Shown here in pieces: positions 21,550-31,500 of a stretch of DNA of 64,000 bases. The DNA lies in contig NZ_LFMW01000007.1 of assembly GCF_001050345.1 (NCBI RefSeq), positions 558,001 to 622,000 on the forward strand, in the 5' to 3' direction. This DNA is from Pseudomonas fildesensis (GTDB lineage: Bacteria > Pseudomonadota > Gammaproteobacteria > Pseudomonadales > Pseudomonadaceae). A program made the translations under genes and the position numbers. Under the pieces are notes generated by a model, which made no database searches, was not told the origin of the DNA, and saw nothing but the letters and a program-made list of their open reading frames with translations. Each line of letters begins with the position of its first letter. Positions within the stretch are counted from its first letter, which is position 1.

Positions 21550-22482
21550 TCAGGCCTTGAACACCACATCCTGTTCCAGAACCAACTGCTTTTCCCCAGC
21601 ATCCAGCCGCACCCGCGCGCCCATCGGTAACGTCAGGTTCGGATCACAATGCCCACTGCGCCAGCCGGACAACACCGGGATACACAGCGGTTCAAAAGTC
21701 TGTTTCAGCAGGCGCTCCAGCGCAGCGTTATCCACGCCCGCCACATCCCCCACTAACACACCGGCAACCTGGGCCAGCTTGCCCGCCAGACGCAAGTGCG
21801 TGAGCAGGCGGTCGATGCGGTAGATCGGCTCGTTGACGTCTTCGATAAACAGGATGATACCCTCGGCATCGATCTCGAATGGCGTGCCCATAACCGCCGC
21901 AATCATCGACAGATTGCCCCCCAGCAGGCGCCCACAGGCGACGCCAGGCTCGATGGTGGTCAACGGGTAGGCCACCGGGTGCGCCAACACTCCGCCAGCA
22001 CCCAATTGGCCGCGCAGCAGGCTGAACAGTGCTGCCTCGGTGGGAGGCTGCTTGTCGCCAAGCAGGTCGGCATTGAGCATGGGGCCGTGGAAGGTCACGA
22101 AACCGGCGTAGCGGTTGATTGCCAGGTGCAAGGCGGTGATGTCGCTGTAGCCTACGAAAGGCTTGGGGTTTGCGCGCAGCAGGTCGAAATCCAAACTGTC
22201 CAGCAGGCGCGGTGTGCCGTAGCCGCCTCGCAGGCAGAAGATCGCATCGATTTCGGGGTTCGCAAAGGCTGCATGCAGGTCGCGCAGGCGCACATCATCG
22301 CTGCCGGCGAGGTAGCCGTCGCGTTCATATACGCCAGAGAATATACGGAGTTCGTGGCCACGGGCGCGCATCCATTGGCCGGCTTTTTCGACGTCCAGCG
22401 TGGCGGGGCCGGCGGGGGCGATCAGGGCAATGGTGCCTTCTGGGCGAAGGGCTGGAACCGCAGTGCTGGATTGACTTGTCAT
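21550..22482 (-). CDS. LD-carboxypeptidase (peptidase S66 family)
   Basis: S66 enzymes remove the terminal D-Ala from murein tetrapeptides during cell-wall recycling; relatives (MccF) cleave microcin C7. The 310-residue protein shows LRGGYGTPRLLD, the nucleophilic serine in FVGYSDITALH, a glycine-rich GGNLSMIAAV, and the catalytic His in GWRSGHCDPN. There is no signal peptide, so it is cytoplasmic. The start follows a plausible family pattern (RPEGTIALIAPAGP close to the N-terminus). It is flanked by repeats on both sides and is convergent with the transglycosylase gene. Confidence 0.9.
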   Translation of the reverse strand: MTSQSSTAVPALRPEGTIALIAPAGPATLDVEKAGQWMRARGHELRIFSGVYERDGYLAGSDDVRLRDLHAAFANPEIDAIFCLRGGYGTPRLLDSLDFDLLRANPKPFVGYSDITALHLAINRYAGFVTFHGPMLNADLLGDKQPPTEAALFSLLRGQLGAGGVLAHPVAYPLTTIEPGVACGRLLGGNLSMIAAVMGTPFEIDAEGIILFIEDVNEPIYRIDRLLTHLRLAGKLAQVAGVLVGDVAGVDNAALERLLKQTFEPLCIPVLSGWRSGHCDPNLTLPMGARVRLDAGEKQLVLEQDVVFKA

Positions 22483-22502
22483 CCATTGGACTCACAGATC
22501 GA

Positions 22503-22546
22503 TGGGGCTGCTGCGCAGCCCAGCGGGAGCAAGCTCCCTCGCCACA
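22503..22546. repeat. REP element (single unit)
   Basis: ggggctgctgcgcagcccag followed by cgggagcaagctccctcgcc is one REP unit of the same family as 7899-7941. It lies between the S66 peptidase gene and lipA. Confidence 0.75.
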
Positions 22547-22570
22547 GAAGCCCGCCCCGACACCAATGGG

Positions 22571-23596
22571 TTACGAAACCAGGCTTGCCTTGACCAGCTT
22601 GGCCTGCTCGTCAGCGTGGTACGAGGAACGTACCAGCGGGCCCGAGGCGACGTTCTTGAAGCCCATCTTGTAACCTTCCTCGGCGAACCAGGCGAAGACG
22701 TCCGGGTGCACGAAGCGCTGTACCGGCAAGTGGCTGCGGGAGGGCTGCAGGTACTGGCCCAGGGTCAGCATGTCGATGTCGTGTTCGCGCATGCGCTTCA
22801 TGACCTCGATCACTTCTTCGTCGGTCTCGCCCAGGCCCAGCATCAGGCCGGATTTGGTCGGGATGTGCGGCATCATCTGCTTGAATTTTTGCAGCAGGGT
22901 CAGCGACCACTGGTAGTCCGAACCCGGGCGAGCGGCCTTGTACAGGCGTGGCACGGTTTCCAGGTTGTGGTTGAACACATCCGGCGGCTCGGCAGCGGTG
23001 ATTTCCAGCGCGACGTCCATGCGGCCACGGTAGTCCGGGACGAGGGTTTCAAGCATCACGTTCGGTGACAGCTTGCGGATTTCGCGGATGCAGTCGGCAA
23101 AGTGCTGGGCACCGCCATCACGCAGGTCGTCGCGGTCTACCGAGGTGATCACTACGTATTTGAGTTTCAGGTCGGCGATGGCGATGGCCAGGCTTTCCGG
23201 CTCGTTGACGTCCAGAGGCTTCGGCCGGCCGTGGCCAACGTCGCAGAACGGGCAACGACGGGTGCAGATGTCACCCATGATCATGAAGGTCGCGGTGCCG
23301 CCGGAGAAGCACTCGCCCAGGTTCGGGCAGGACGCTTCTTCACACACGCTGTGCAGCTTGTGTTTGCGCAGCAGGGCCTTGATACGGTCGACTTCCGGCG
23401 AGATCGGGATGCGCACGCGGATCCAGTCAGGCTTTTTCGGCAGTTCGGTGGTAGGAATGATCTTCACCGGGATGCGTGCAACCTTCTCGGCGCCGCGCAG
23501 CTTGACGCCGGCTTCCACCTTGGCACGCGGGGCCGGGGCCGGACGCTCGGTGATGTCCAGCGTCGGGATCATGGTTTGCACTGCATCAGTAGTCAT
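22571..23596 (-). CDS. lipA: lipoyl synthase
   Basis: LipA inserts two sulfur atoms into octanoyl groups on E2 and GcvH proteins. The 341-residue protein has both iron-sulfur motifs: the auxiliary cluster [12 protein letters not shown] and the radical-[11 protein letters not shown]. The C-terminal SSY motif that holds the auxiliary cluster is present as VRSSYHAD. The N-terminal 40 residues are variable and proline-rich. It lies 2 bases downstream of lipB and is co-transcribed with it. Confidence 0.97.
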   Translation of the reverse strand: MTTDAVQTMIPTLDITERPAPAPRAKVEAGVKLRGAEKVARIPVKIIPTTELPKKPDWIRVRIPISPEVDRIKALLRKHKLHSVCEEASCPNLGECFSGGTATFMIMGDICTRRCPFCDVGHGRPKPLDVNEPESLAIAIADLKLKYVVITSVDRDDLRDGGAQHFADCIREIRKLSPNVMLETLVPDYRGRMDVALEITAAEPPDVFNHNLETVPRLYKAARPGSDYQWSLTLLQKFKQMMPHIPTKSGLMLGLGETDEEVIEVMKRMREHDIDMLTLGQYLQPSRSHLPVQRFVHPDVFAWFAEEGYKMGFKNVASGPLVRSSYHADEQAKLVKASLVS

Positions 23597-23598
23597 AA

Positions 23599-24246
23599 TC
23601 AGTCGATTCCGCCCGTGAGGGTCGTCTGCTCAGCATAGTCGAGGTGTTTGACGAGCTGCGCACGCAGCCGGGCACTTACCTCGGCAAATTTAATCGGTGT
23701 GGCATGGTCGCTCAGTTGGGTCATCGCCAGCCCGGCATAGCCGCACGGGTTGATGCGCTGGAACGGCGCCAGGTTCATGTCCACGTTCAAGGCCAGGCCA
23801 TGAAACGAACAACCGTGGCGAATCCGCAGCCCCAGCGAGGCGATTTTCGCGCCATCCACATACACACCGGGTGCATCGGGCTTGGCCGCGGCGGTCACGC
23901 CGTAACTGGCCAGCAGCTCGATCAGGCAAGCCTCCATGCGGCTCACCAGGTCACGCACGCCAAACCCAAGCTTGCGCACGTCCAGCAGCAGGTACGCCAC
24001 CAGTTGACCCGGGCCATGGTAAGTCACTTGACCCCCTCGGTCGACCTGCACCACCGGAATATCGCCCGGCAGCAGCAGATGCTCGGCCTTGCCAGCCTGG
24101 CCCTGGGTGAACACCGGCGGGTGTTCCACTAGCCAGATTTCATCCGGGGCAGAGGTGCCGCGCTCGTTGGTGAAGCGCTGCATGGCGTGCCAGACGGGCT
24201 CGTAGTCCATCTGGCCGAGCTCGCGAAAGCCCAGGACCTGTGACAT
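23599..24246 (-). CDS. lipB: octanoyltransferase LipB
   Basis: LipB moves octanoyl groups from ACP to lipoate-dependent enzymes, feeding LipA next door. I start at the ATG of 24246, which overlaps the stop of the DUF493 gene (TGATG); a GTG one codon earlier is possible. The 215 residues contain the active-site elements [29 protein letters not shown] and the acyl-accepting Cys in [14 protein letters not shown]. The order ybeD-lipB-lipA is conserved in gammaproteobacteria. Confidence 0.96.
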   Translation of the reverse strand: MSQVLGFRELGQMDYEPVWHAMQRFTNERGTSAPDEIWLVEHPPVFTQGQAGKAEHLLLPGDIPVVQVDRGGQVTYHGPGQLVAYLLLDVRKLGFGVRDLVSRMEACLIELLASYGVTAAAKPDAPGVYVDGAKIASLGLRIRHGCSFHGLALNVDMNLAPFQRINPCGYAGLAMTQLSDHATPIKFAEVSARLRAQLVKHLDYAEQTTLTGGID

Positions 24247-24521
24247 CACAGCACCATGTGCACGAAGCCGGTGGCCCGCAGTTCGCTGTTGATGTCGTAG
24301 AGCTGGTCTTGACCGATTGCAACGATGTGCAATTGGATCGTGGTGTATTTGCCTGTGGAGCTGGATCGCTCGTCCACACGCTGATCATTGATTGTCGCGT
24401 GCTTACGCACAATCTCGAGGATCAAGTCTTTGCGGCCTACGCCGGTATCGCTGATTATCTTGATCGGATAGTCCACCACCGGGAATTCGATCTTTGGCGC
24501 CTTTACTTCGGTATCGGTCAT
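24246..24521 (-). CDS. ybeD: YbeD/DUF493 family protein
   Basis: This is a small ACT-like protein of 91 residues ([20 protein letters not shown]). The fold family is known from structures, but the role is unclear; a link to lipoate metabolism is guessed from gene order. The pattern FPxxYPxKIIxD and the C-terminal TGFVHMVL are typical. I start at 24521, because the longer frame to 24668 runs into the dacC terminator hairpin. Its stop overlaps the lipB start. Confidence 0.9.
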   Translation of the reverse strand: MTDTEVKAPKIEFPVVDYPIKIISDTGVGRKDLILEIVRKHATINDQRVDERSSSTGKYTTIQLHIVAIGQDQLYDINSELRATGFVHMVL

Positions 24522-24558
24522 GGCGTAACGGCCTCGTAAGCGTAAGCCGTGGCGACGG

Positions 24559-24593
24559 GCAAAGCCCCGTGTCGGATTAACACGGGGCTTTGC
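24559..24593 (-). terminator. hairpin downstream of dacC
   Basis: gcaaagccccgtgt (24559-24572) and acacggggctttgc (24580-24593) form a perfect 14-base stem just after the dacC stop on the minus strand. The T-run is poor, but the position suggests transcript termination ahead of ybeD. Confidence 0.65.
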
Positions 24594-24606
24594 AGGTGCA
24601 CACTTA

Positions 24607-25764
24607 TCAGTTGAACAAGCTGTAGAAGAATAGACGGATGCTATCCCACACGCGGCGGAAGATACCACCTTCGTCGACGGCGTCCAGCGCGATCAGGTCA
24701 GCGCTATGCACCACCTTGTCGTCCAGTTTCACTTCGACTTTACCGATCACGTCACCCTTGGCGATTGGGGCAACCAATTGCGGGTTCATGGTCATGCTGG
24801 CAGCGAGCTTTTTCAGCTGGCCTTTAGGCATGGTCAGGGTCAGGTCTTCAGCCAGGCCGGCCTTGACTTGCGAGGTAGCGCCTTTCCATACCGGCGCGGT
24901 CGCCAGCTCAGCACCCTTCTGATAGAAGGTCTGGGTTTCGAAGAAGCGGAAACCGTAGGTCAGCAGTTTTTGCGTCTCGGCCGCGCGGGCCTGCTCGCTG
25001 TTGGTGCCGAAGACCACGGCGATCAGGCGCTGGCCATCACGTACCGCGGACGACACCATGCAGTAGCCGGCTTCGTCGGTGTGGCCGGTTTTCAGACCGT
25101 CGACGGTCTTGTCACGCCACAGCAGCAGGTTGCGGTTAGGCTGCTTGATGTTGTTCCAGAAAAATTCCTTCTGGGAGTAGATCGCATAGTGCACCGGGTC
25201 GACACGAATGATCGCGCGTGCCAGGACCGCCATGTCGTGAGCCGACGAGTAGTGCTCAGGGTTCGGCAGACCGGTCGGGTTCATGAAGTGGCTGTTGGTC
25301 ATGCCCAGGTCGGCCACGGTTTTGTTCATCATGTCGGCGAACGCGTCTTCGCTGCCGGCGATGTGCTCGGCCAGGGCGACGCTGGCGTCGTTACCGGACT
25401 GGATGATGATGCCGTGCAGCAGGTCGCTGACAGTAACCTGCGAGCCCACCTTGATGAACATCCGCGAACCGCCGGTACGCCAGGCGTTTTCGCTGACGGT
25501 CACCGGATCGTTTTCGCCGATCTGGCCGCGACGGATTTCCAGGGTCGCGATGTAGGCAGTCATCAGCTTGGTCAGGCTGGCTGGTGGCAGGCGCTGGTCA
25601 CCGTTGCTCTCGACCAGCACGTTGCCACTGGCGGCATCCATGAGGACCCAGGACTTGGCGGCCAGTTGCGGGGAAGCCGGCACCATTTCAACCGCCCAGG
25701 CGGCCGGGGTGATGATCAGCGAAAGAAGCAGGCACGTACGTTTGGCTAAGGTGGTGATGTTCAT
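24607..25764 (-). CDS. dacC: D-alanyl-D-alanine carboxypeptidase (PBP5/6 type)
   Basis: This low-molecular-mass penicillin-binding protein trims the fifth D-Ala of peptidoglycan stem peptides. The 385-residue precursor has a signal peptide, the SxxK motif in PASLTKLM, SGN in QSGNDASVALAEH, and KTG in DGLKTGHTDEAG. The C-terminal PBP5-type domain (about 285-370) and an amphipathic tail (FRRVWDSIRLFFYSLF) anchor it to the inner membrane. P. aeruginosa names the gene in this slot dacC (PBP5). It follows rlpA on the minus strand after 184 bases. Confidence 0.94.
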   Translation of the reverse strand: MNITTLAKRTCLLLSLIITPAAWAVEMVPASPQLAAKSWVLMDAASGNVLVESNGDQRLPPASLTKLMTAYIATLEIRRGQIGENDPVTVSENAWRTGGSRMFIKVGSQVTVSDLLHGIIIQSGNDASVALAEHIAGSEDAFADMMNKTVADLGMTNSHFMNPTGLPNPEHYSSAHDMAVLARAIIRVDPVHYAIYSQKEFFWNNIKQPNRNLLLWRDKTVDGLKTGHTDEAGYCMVSSAVRDGQRLIAVVFGTNSEQARAAETQKLLTYGFRFFETQTFYQKGAELATAPVWKGATSQVKAGLAEDLTLTMPKGQLKKLAASMTMNPQLVAPIAKGDVIGKVEVKLDDKVVHSADLIALDAVDEGGIFRRVWDSIRLFFYSLFN

Positions 25765-25904
25765 CCGTCTCTCGAAATTACTTATGGAAACTTGCCCTCG
25801 CGGGCAAAACTTATTCAGACAGCCCGTTGCCAGACTGTCACGTGTTCGGTTGCCCGCTCACCCCTTGCCCCCGGGTTTTTATTGTTCAACGAGCCAACAA
25901 CCAG

Positions 25905-25932
25905 GGTTCGAGCCCGCGCACGGGCCTGAACC
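25905..25932 (-). terminator. hairpin downstream of rlpA
   Basis: ggttcgagcccg (25905-25916) pairs imperfectly with cgggcctgaacc (25921-25932) just past the rlpA stop. The run after the stem on the minus strand is T/G-rich (ctggttgttgg), so this is a weak terminator candidate. Confidence 0.45.
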
Positions 25933-25948
25933 ATCAATTCGTTACTGC

Positions 25949-26947
25949 TTATTCAGCGGTGACCACGCTGGGTTGCCCCAGGTTGGCCAGGCGCACACTG
26001 TTCTGCACTTGCGCGACCTCGCTCGGCGAGCCGATCGGGCCCATGCGCACACGGTGCAGCGTCTGCTGGTTACGCACGATGGAGCTGATAAATACTGGCG
26101 CATTGACCATGCCGCTGAGCTTGGACCTTAACAGCTCTGCCGCATCCGGGTTGGCGAAAGCGCCCACCTGCAAGTATTGCCCGCCCGCTGCCGAAGCGCC
26201 GGGGGCCGCCCGTGGTACGACGACCGTGTCCGGAGCATGCTGCTGCGGCGGCGGCGTCCACTGCTCGATCTTGCCGGTCGACGCGGTCACTTGCGGCTGC
26301 TGGGTTTGCGGCTCGTTGAGCATCAACGGCGCCGGCTTGCCACGCTGGGCCCAGTACTGGGCAGGGTCGATCCCTTCAACCTTGACCCGCGCCGTGCCGG
26401 TCTCGGCATAACCGAGTTTCTTCGCGGCGGCGTAGGACAAGTCGATGATCCGGTCCGAATAAAACGGCCCGCGATCGTTGACCCGCAGGATCACGGTGCG
26501 GTTGTTGTCCAGGTTGGTGACACGTACATAGCTGGGCAGTGGCAGGGTCTTGTGGGCCGCGCTCATGCCGTAGAGGTCATAGACCTCGCCGTTGGCGGTG
26601 TTCTGACCGTGGAACTTGGTGCCATACCAGGACGCCGTGCCCGACTGCACATAGGTCTTGGACTCTTGCAACGGAAAGTAGTTTTTACCCAGCACGGTGT
26701 AGGGGTTGGCCTTGTAGGCGCCGGTGTGCAGGGTCGGCGTGGCATCCGGGATTTTCGAAACGTCGACATCCCACCACGGCGCGCCGTCTTTGTGCGCGCG
26801 GTTGATGTCCAGGCCCGGCTGGGAACGGACAGCCGTGCCGCCAGCCTTCTGGGTTGGCGCACGACTGGTGGAGCAACTGACAACCAGCAAGGACAACGCG
26901 GCGAACGCCACCAGTTTGAGCGGTTTTTTGAACGGCGATACCGGCAT
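25949..26947 (-). CDS. rlpA: septal ring lytic transglycosylase RlpA
   Basis: RlpA is an outer-membrane lipoprotein that cleaves denuded glycan strands at the septum. The 332-residue precursor has a lipobox LVVSC (Cys near 25), a double-psi beta-barrel domain (about 95-190, with SGTASWYGTKFHGQNTANGE and RVNDRGPF), a Pro/Gln-rich linker, and a C-terminal SPOR domain (about 255-330) that binds denuded glycans. Its start codon meets the stop of mltB at 26947, so the two are coupled. Confidence 0.95.
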   Translation of the reverse strand: MPVSPFKKPLKLVAFAALSLLVVSCSTSRAPTQKAGGTAVRSQPGLDINRAHKDGAPWWDVDVSKIPDATPTLHTGAYKANPYTVLGKNYFPLQESKTYVQSGTASWYGTKFHGQNTANGEVYDLYGMSAAHKTLPLPSYVRVTNLDNNRTVILRVNDRGPFYSDRIIDLSYAAAKKLGYAETGTARVKVEGIDPAQYWAQRGKPAPLMLNEPQTQQPQVTASTGKIEQWTPPPQQHAPDTVVVPRAAPGASAAGGQYLQVGAFANPDAAELLRSKLSGMVNAPVFISSIVRNQQTLHRVRMGPIGSPSEVAQVQNSVRLANLGQPSVVTAE

Positions 26948-27963
26948 TACTTGACGCCCCGTGCTTGGACCAGCATGTCTGACAGCTGATGCACGGCCAT
27001 GGCGTACATCACACTGCGGTTATAACGCGTGATTGCGTAGAAATTCTTCAGGCCCATCCAGTATTCCGGGCCGTTTTCGCCTTCCAGGCGGAACGCCGTC
27101 ACCGGCATATCATCGCGTGGCGCATTCTGACTCGACCAGCCCAGCGCCCGCAACTCCCCGACCGTCTTGACCGGCTCGATGCCCTGGGTCAGGCCTTCGT
27201 CGGCGCGATCCCCGGTGACATCGGCGCGGATCACCACCGGCTCGCCACCCACCCAGCCATGGCGCTTGAAGTAGCTGGCCACGCTGCCGATGGCGTCGTC
27301 CGGGTTGCTCCAGATATTGATGTGACCGTCACCGTCGAAATCCACCGCGTAGGCGCGAAAGCTGCTCGGCATGAACTGTGGCAAGCCCATCGCCCCGGCG
27401 TAGGAACCCTTGAGGGTCATCGGGTCGACTTGCTCTTCGCGGGCCAGCAGCAGGAATTCACGCAGCTCCTTGCGGAAGAACTCGGCGCGGGGCGGGTAAT
27501 CGAAGCCCAGGGTCGACAAGGCATCGATCACCCGGTAGCTGCCGGTGTTGCGCCCATAGAAGGTCTCGATGCCGATGATCGAAACGATCACCTGCGCCGG
27601 TACGCCGTATTCCTGCTCGGCACGGGCCAGTACGGCCTCGTGCTGGCGCCAGAAGTCCACGCCACGGGCCACGCGGGCGTCGGTGAGGAACATCGGGCGA
27701 TAGTCCTTCCACTGCTTAACGCGTTCGGCCGGGCGCGAAATGGCGTCGAGGATCGCCTGCTTGCGCTGGGCCTCGCGGAACACGCCCATCAGCTGTTCAC
27801 CCGCGAAACCATAGTCACGGGTCATCTCACCGACAAATTCGGCGACCTGGGGAGAACCATCGTAGTCACCGGCGTGCGCCTCTTGCGTTGCACCCAGCAG
27901 GCCAATCAGGCCCATCCAGGATGCATGCCGAGTCGCCCAGCCGCGCATTACTTGCATTGACAT
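26947..27963 (-). CDS. mltB: membrane-bound lytic murein transglycosylase B
   Basis: MltB cleaves peptidoglycan in the periplasm. I start at the ATG of 27963 (MSMQVMRGW), giving 338 residues. An upstream GTG at 27993 overlaps rodA, and the next ATG (27957) is better spaced from the AAGGTGA ribosome site. A signal sequence ends near AHA-GDYDG. The catalytic domain shows the Glu in IIGIETFYGRNTG and the family segments YAGAMGLPQFMPSSFR and DFDGDGHINIWSN. There is no lipobox cysteine, so this one may be soluble (SltB1-like). Confidence 0.92.
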   Translation of the reverse strand: MSMQVMRGWATRHASWMGLIGLLGATQEAHAGDYDGSPQVAEFVGEMTRDYGFAGEQLMGVFREAQRKQAILDAISRPAERVKQWKDYRPMFLTDARVARGVDFWRQHEAVLARAEQEYGVPAQVIVSIIGIETFYGRNTGSYRVIDALSTLGFDYPPRAEFFRKELREFLLLAREEQVDPMTLKGSYAGAMGLPQFMPSSFRAYAVDFDGDGHINIWSNPDDAIGSVASYFKRHGWVGGEPVVIRADVTGDRADEGLTQGIEPVKTVGELRALGWSSQNAPRDDMPVTAFRLEGENGPEYWMGLKNFYAITRYNRSVMYAMAVHQLSDMLVQARGVK

Positions 27964-27974
27964 CTTCACCTTAT

Positions 27975-29120
27975 TCAAACCTGCGCGATCCACTTGCGAT
28001 GCGTATGAATCGACATCAAAACCCCAAACGCTGACAGCAATGTCACCAGCGAAGTTCCGCCGTAGCTAATGAACGGCAACGGCACCCCAACCACCGGCAA
28101 CAGGCCACTGACCATACCGATGTTGACGAAAACGTAAACAAAAAAAGTCATGGTCAGGCTGCCGGCGAGCAATTTGCCGAACAGCGTCTGCGCCTGCGCG
28201 GTGATCACCAGGCCGCGACCAATCAACAGCAAATAGATCAGCAACAGCGCGCAAATGCCCACAAGGCCGAACTCTTCGCCCATGACCGCAATAATGAAGT
28301 CGGTGTGGCTCTCGGGCAAAAAGTCCAGGTGCGACTGGGTGCCCAATAACCAACCCTTACCAAATACTCCGCCGGAACCGATGGCGGCTTTGGACTGGAT
28401 AATGTTCCAGCCGGTGCCCAGCGGGTCGCTCTCCGGGTCGAGGAAGGTCAGGATCCGTTGCTTCTGGTAGTCGTGCATAAAGAAGAACCACATGGCCACG
28501 GCCACCGGCACGGCGGCGGCCAGCACGCTGATAATCCAGCGCCAGCGCAAGCCCCCCATAAACAGCACGAACGCACCGCCCGCGAGGATCAGCAGCGAGG
28601 TGCCGAGGTCGGGCTGGCGCACGATCAGGACAAACGGCACACCGATCAGAATCAGGCTGATACCCACGTGCTTGAGCTGCGGTGGCAAGGTACGTTTGGA
28701 CAGGTACCAGGCGATGGTCGCCGGCATCAGGATCTTCATGAATTCCGACGGCTGGAAGCGAATCACCCCCGGAATGTTGATCCAGCGGGTCGCGCCCATG
28801 GCGTTGTGACCCATCACGTCCACCACTACCAGCAACAGCACGCCGGCGACATAGCCGAGGGGCACCCAGCGCGCCATGAAGCGCGGCTCAAGCTGGGCGA
28901 TCACCACCATCGACAACAGCCCCAGGCCGAACGACGACGCCTGCTTGATCAGCAGGTCCCAGTTCTTGCCACTGGCCGAATACAGCACGAACAGGCTGCC
29001 GGCCGCCAGGGTCAGCAGCAGGATCAGCAGCGGGCCATCAATATGCATGCGCTGCAGCAACGTCGCGCGGCGACGCATCACATCTTCGCTGGAGAGGATG
29101 CGGTCAAAATTACTCTTCAC
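27975..29120 (-). CDS. rodA: peptidoglycan glycosyltransferase RodA
   Basis: RodA is the SEDS polymerase of the elongasome and works with PBP2. I choose the GTG at 29120 (KSNFDRILSSEDVMRRRA), which overlaps the pbpA stop by 11 bases, giving 381 residues and about ten membrane segments. Family signatures include NIPGVIRFQPSEFMK, RQPDLGTSLL, the large extracellular loop ending with LPESHTDFIIAVMGEEFG, and PLPFISYGGTSL at the C-terminus. Downstream mltB begins within a few bases. Confidence 0.96.
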   Translation of the reverse strand: MKSNFDRILSSEDVMRRRATLLQRMHIDGPLLILLLTLAAGSLFVLYSASGKNWDLLIKQASSFGLGLLSMVVIAQLEPRFMARWVPLGYVAGVLLLVVVDVMGHNAMGATRWINIPGVIRFQPSEFMKILMPATIAWYLSKRTLPPQLKHVGISLILIGVPFVLIVRQPDLGTSLLILAGGAFVLFMGGLRWRWIISVLAAAVPVAVAMWFFFMHDYQKQRILTFLDPESDPLGTGWNIIQSKAAIGSGGVFGKGWLLGTQSHLDFLPESHTDFIIAVMGEEFGLVGICALLLIYLLLIGRGLVITAQAQTLFGKLLAGSLTMTFFVYVFVNIGMVSGLLPVVGVPLPFISYGGTSLVTLLSAFGVLMSIHTHRKWIAQV

Positions 29121-31008
29121 TGGCCGTAACCTCGGTGCTTGAAGGGGGGCCGCCATATTCGGGTTTGAGCCTGCCATCGTCGGCCAACAGCCAGGCGTCC
29201 ATGATCTGACGTACCACCGGGGCCGCGACGCCGGAGCCGGATTCGCCGTTTTCGACCATTACCGCCACGACGATTTTCGGGTCGTCGGCCGGGGCGAAGC
29301 CGACAAACAAGGCGTGGTCGCGATGACGTTCCTGAACCTTGGAGCGGTCATATTTCTCACCCTGCTTGATCGCGACCACCTGGGCGGTACCGCTCTTGCC
29401 GGCAATGCGGTATTGCGCGCCGATTGCGGCCTTGCGTGCGGTGCCGCGGGCACCGTGCATCACTTGCTGCATGCCGTGGTTGACCTTGGTCCAGTCCGAC
29501 GGGTCACGCAGCACAATGTTCGGTATCGGGTTGTCATCCACCGGCTTTTCGCCTTCGATGGTCCTGGCCAGGTGCGGGCGGTTCCAGATGCCTTTGTTGG
29601 CCACCAGTGCCGTGGCCTGGGCCAGCTGCAGCGGTGTTGCCTGCATATAGCCCTGGCCGATGCCGAGGATCAGGGTTTCGCCCGGGAACCAAGCCTGGCG
29701 GCGAGTTGCGCGCTTCCACTCCCGTGACGGCATCAGGCCGGGGGATTCTTCGAACATGTCCAGGGAGACTTTCTGACCCAGGCCGAACTTGCCCATGTAG
29801 GTCGACAAGCGATCGATCCCCAGCTTGTGGGCCAGGTCATAGAAATAGGTGTCGTTGGACCGCATGATCGCGGTGTCCAGATCGACATAGCCGTCACCGG
29901 TACGGTTCCAGTTACGGTATTTGTGGTCGTAGTTGGGCAGCATGTAATAGCCGGGGTCGAACACGCGGCTTGAAGCCGTGACCACGCCCGCATCCAGGCC
30001 GGCAATCGCTACTGCCGGCTTGATGGTCGAACCCGGTGGATACAGGCCACGCAGTACGCGGTTAAACAGCGGCCGGTCGATGGAGTCGCGCAACTCAGCG
30101 TAGGCCTTGAAGCTGATCCCGGTCACAAACAGGTTGGGGTCGAAACTCGGCTGGCTAACCATGGCCAACACTTCGCCCGTGTTCGGGTCCAGCGCCACCA
30201 CGGCACCACGCCGACCACCCAGCGCCATCTCTGCCGCTTCCTGCAACTTGATGTCCAGGCTCAGCACGATGTCCTTGCCCGGCACCGGGTCGGTCCGCTT
30301 GAGCACCCGCAGCACACGGCCACGGGCGTTGGTCTCGACTTCTTCGTAACCCACTTGGCCGTGCAGCTCGGGCTCGTAGAAACGCTCGATGCCGGTCTTG
30401 CCGATATGGTGGGTGCCGCTGTAATTGACCGGGTCGAGGCTTTTCAGCTCTTTCTCGTTGATCCGCCCCATATAACCGACCGAGTGGGCAAAGTGCGGCC
30501 CTTGCGGATAGTGGCGCACCAACTGCGCCACCACTTCCACGCCCGGCAGGCGGAACTGGTTCACCGCGATTCGCGCGATCTGCTCTTCGGTCAGCTCGAA
30601 CAGGATCGGTACCGGCTCGAACGGCCGGCGCCCCTGCTTCATGCGTTTTTCGAAGATCACCCGGTCTTCCGGGGTCAGCTGCAATACTTCGACGATCACG
30701 TCGAGGATCTGCGGCCAATCGCCGGAACGCTCGCGGGTCATGCTCAGGCTGAAGCTCGGCCGGTTATCCGCCACTACCACGCCATTGCGGTCGAAAATCA
30801 GCCCGCGGGTCGGGGGAATCGGCTGCACATGCACCCGATTGTTCTCCGACAGCGTGGAGTGATAGTCGTACTGGATCACCTGCAGGAAATACAGGCGGGC
30901 AATCAGCACCCCCAACAACGCCACCACCATGATCGCGCCAAATACCACACGTGCGCGTACAAGACGTGCGTCTTTCTCGTGGTCCTTGATGCGGATCGGC
31001 TGGGTCAT
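29110..31008 (-). CDS. pbpA: penicillin-binding protein 2 (transpeptidase)
   Basis: PBP2 (mrdA/pbpA) is the elongation-specific transpeptidase paired with RodA. The 632-residue protein has one N-terminal membrane segment (about 22-45), a pedestal domain (about 60-230) and a transpeptidase domain. The active-site motifs are SxxK in PPGSTIKP, SND in MRSNDTYF, and KSG in AGKSGTAQ. It overlaps rodA and lies 15 bases behind rlmH, consistent with the rlmH-pbpA-rodA operon of gammaproteobacteria. Confidence 0.96.
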   Translation of the reverse strand: MTQPIRIKDHEKDARLVRARVVFGAIMVVALLGVLIARLYFLQVIQYDYHSTLSENNRVHVQPIPPTRGLIFDRNGVVVADNRPSFSLSMTRERSGDWPQILDVIVEVLQLTPEDRVIFEKRMKQGRRPFEPVPILFELTEEQIARIAVNQFRLPGVEVVAQLVRHYPQGPHFAHSVGYMGRINEKELKSLDPVNYSGTHHIGKTGIERFYEPELHGQVGYEEVETNARGRVLRVLKRTDPVPGKDIVLSLDIKLQEAAEMALGGRRGAVVALDPNTGEVLAMVSQPSFDPNLFVTGISFKAYAELRDSIDRPLFNRVLRGLYPPGSTIKPAVAIAGLDAGVVTASSRVFDPGYYMLPNYDHKYRNWNRTGDGYVDLDTAIMRSNDTYFYDLAHKLGIDRLSTYMGKFGLGQKVSLDMFEESPGLMPSREWKRATRRQAWFPGETLILGIGQGYMQATPLQLAQATALVANKGIWNRPHLARTIEGEKPVDDNPIPNIVLRDPSDWTKVNHGMQQVMHGARGTARKAAIGAQYRIAGKSGTAQVVAIKQGEKYDRSKVQERHRDHALFVGFAPADDPKIVVAVMVENGESGSGVAAPVVRQIMDAWLLADDGRLKPEYGGPPSSTEVTASEE

Positions 31009-31023
31009 CGGGAGGGGCGCAGA

Positions 31024-31491
31024 TTATTTGTGGTAAGGGTGCCCGGACAGAACTGTCCAGGCGCGATAAAGCTGTTCACCGATCAGAATCCTTACCAACG
31101 GGTGCGGCAGCGTCAGCGCCGACAACGACCAGCGCTGGTCCGCCCGCGCGCAAACTTCAGGCGCCAGCCCTTCGGGGCCGCCGACCATGAAGTTGACGGT
31201 GCGCGAATCCAGGCGCCAGCGATCCAGTTCCACCGCCAGTTGCTCAGTGCTCCAGGGTTTGCCGTGCACTTCGAGAGTGACGATGCGCTCGTTGGGGCCG
31301 ACCTTGGCCAACATGGCTTCGCCTTCCTGACGGATAAAGCGCGCCACGTCGGCATTCTTGCCCCGGGTGTTGAGCGGTATTTCCACCAGTTCCAGCGACA
31401 ACTCGGAGGGCAGACGCTTGGCATACTCGTGCCAGCCTTCTTCCACCCACTTGGGCATGCGTGAACCGACAGCAATCAGACGCAGGCGCAC
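31024..31491 (-). CDS. rlmH: 23S rRNA (pseudouridine1915-N3)-methyltransferase
   Basis: RlmH is a SPOUT-class enzyme that methylates pseudouridine 1915 in helix 69. Its 155 residues match the family length. The start [19 protein letters not shown], the SAM-binding knot [11 protein letters not shown] and the C-terminal [19 protein letters not shown] are diagnostic. It lies 9 bases after rsfS and 15 before pbpA on the minus strand. Confidence 0.97.
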   Translation of the reverse strand: MRLRLIAVGSRMPKWVEEGWHEYAKRLPSELSLELVEIPLNTRGKNADVARFIRQEGEAMLAKVGPNERIVTLEVHGKPWSTEQLAVELDRWRLDSRTVNFMVGGPEGLAPEVCARADQRWSLSALTLPHPLVRILIGEQLYRAWTVLSGHPYHK

Positions 31492-31500
31492 AGCCGTTCC

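Noticed and set aside
26947..27993. GTG at 27993 as the mltB start
   Set aside because: It would add ten non-conserved residues inside rodA and lies upstream of the AAGGTGA ribosome site.
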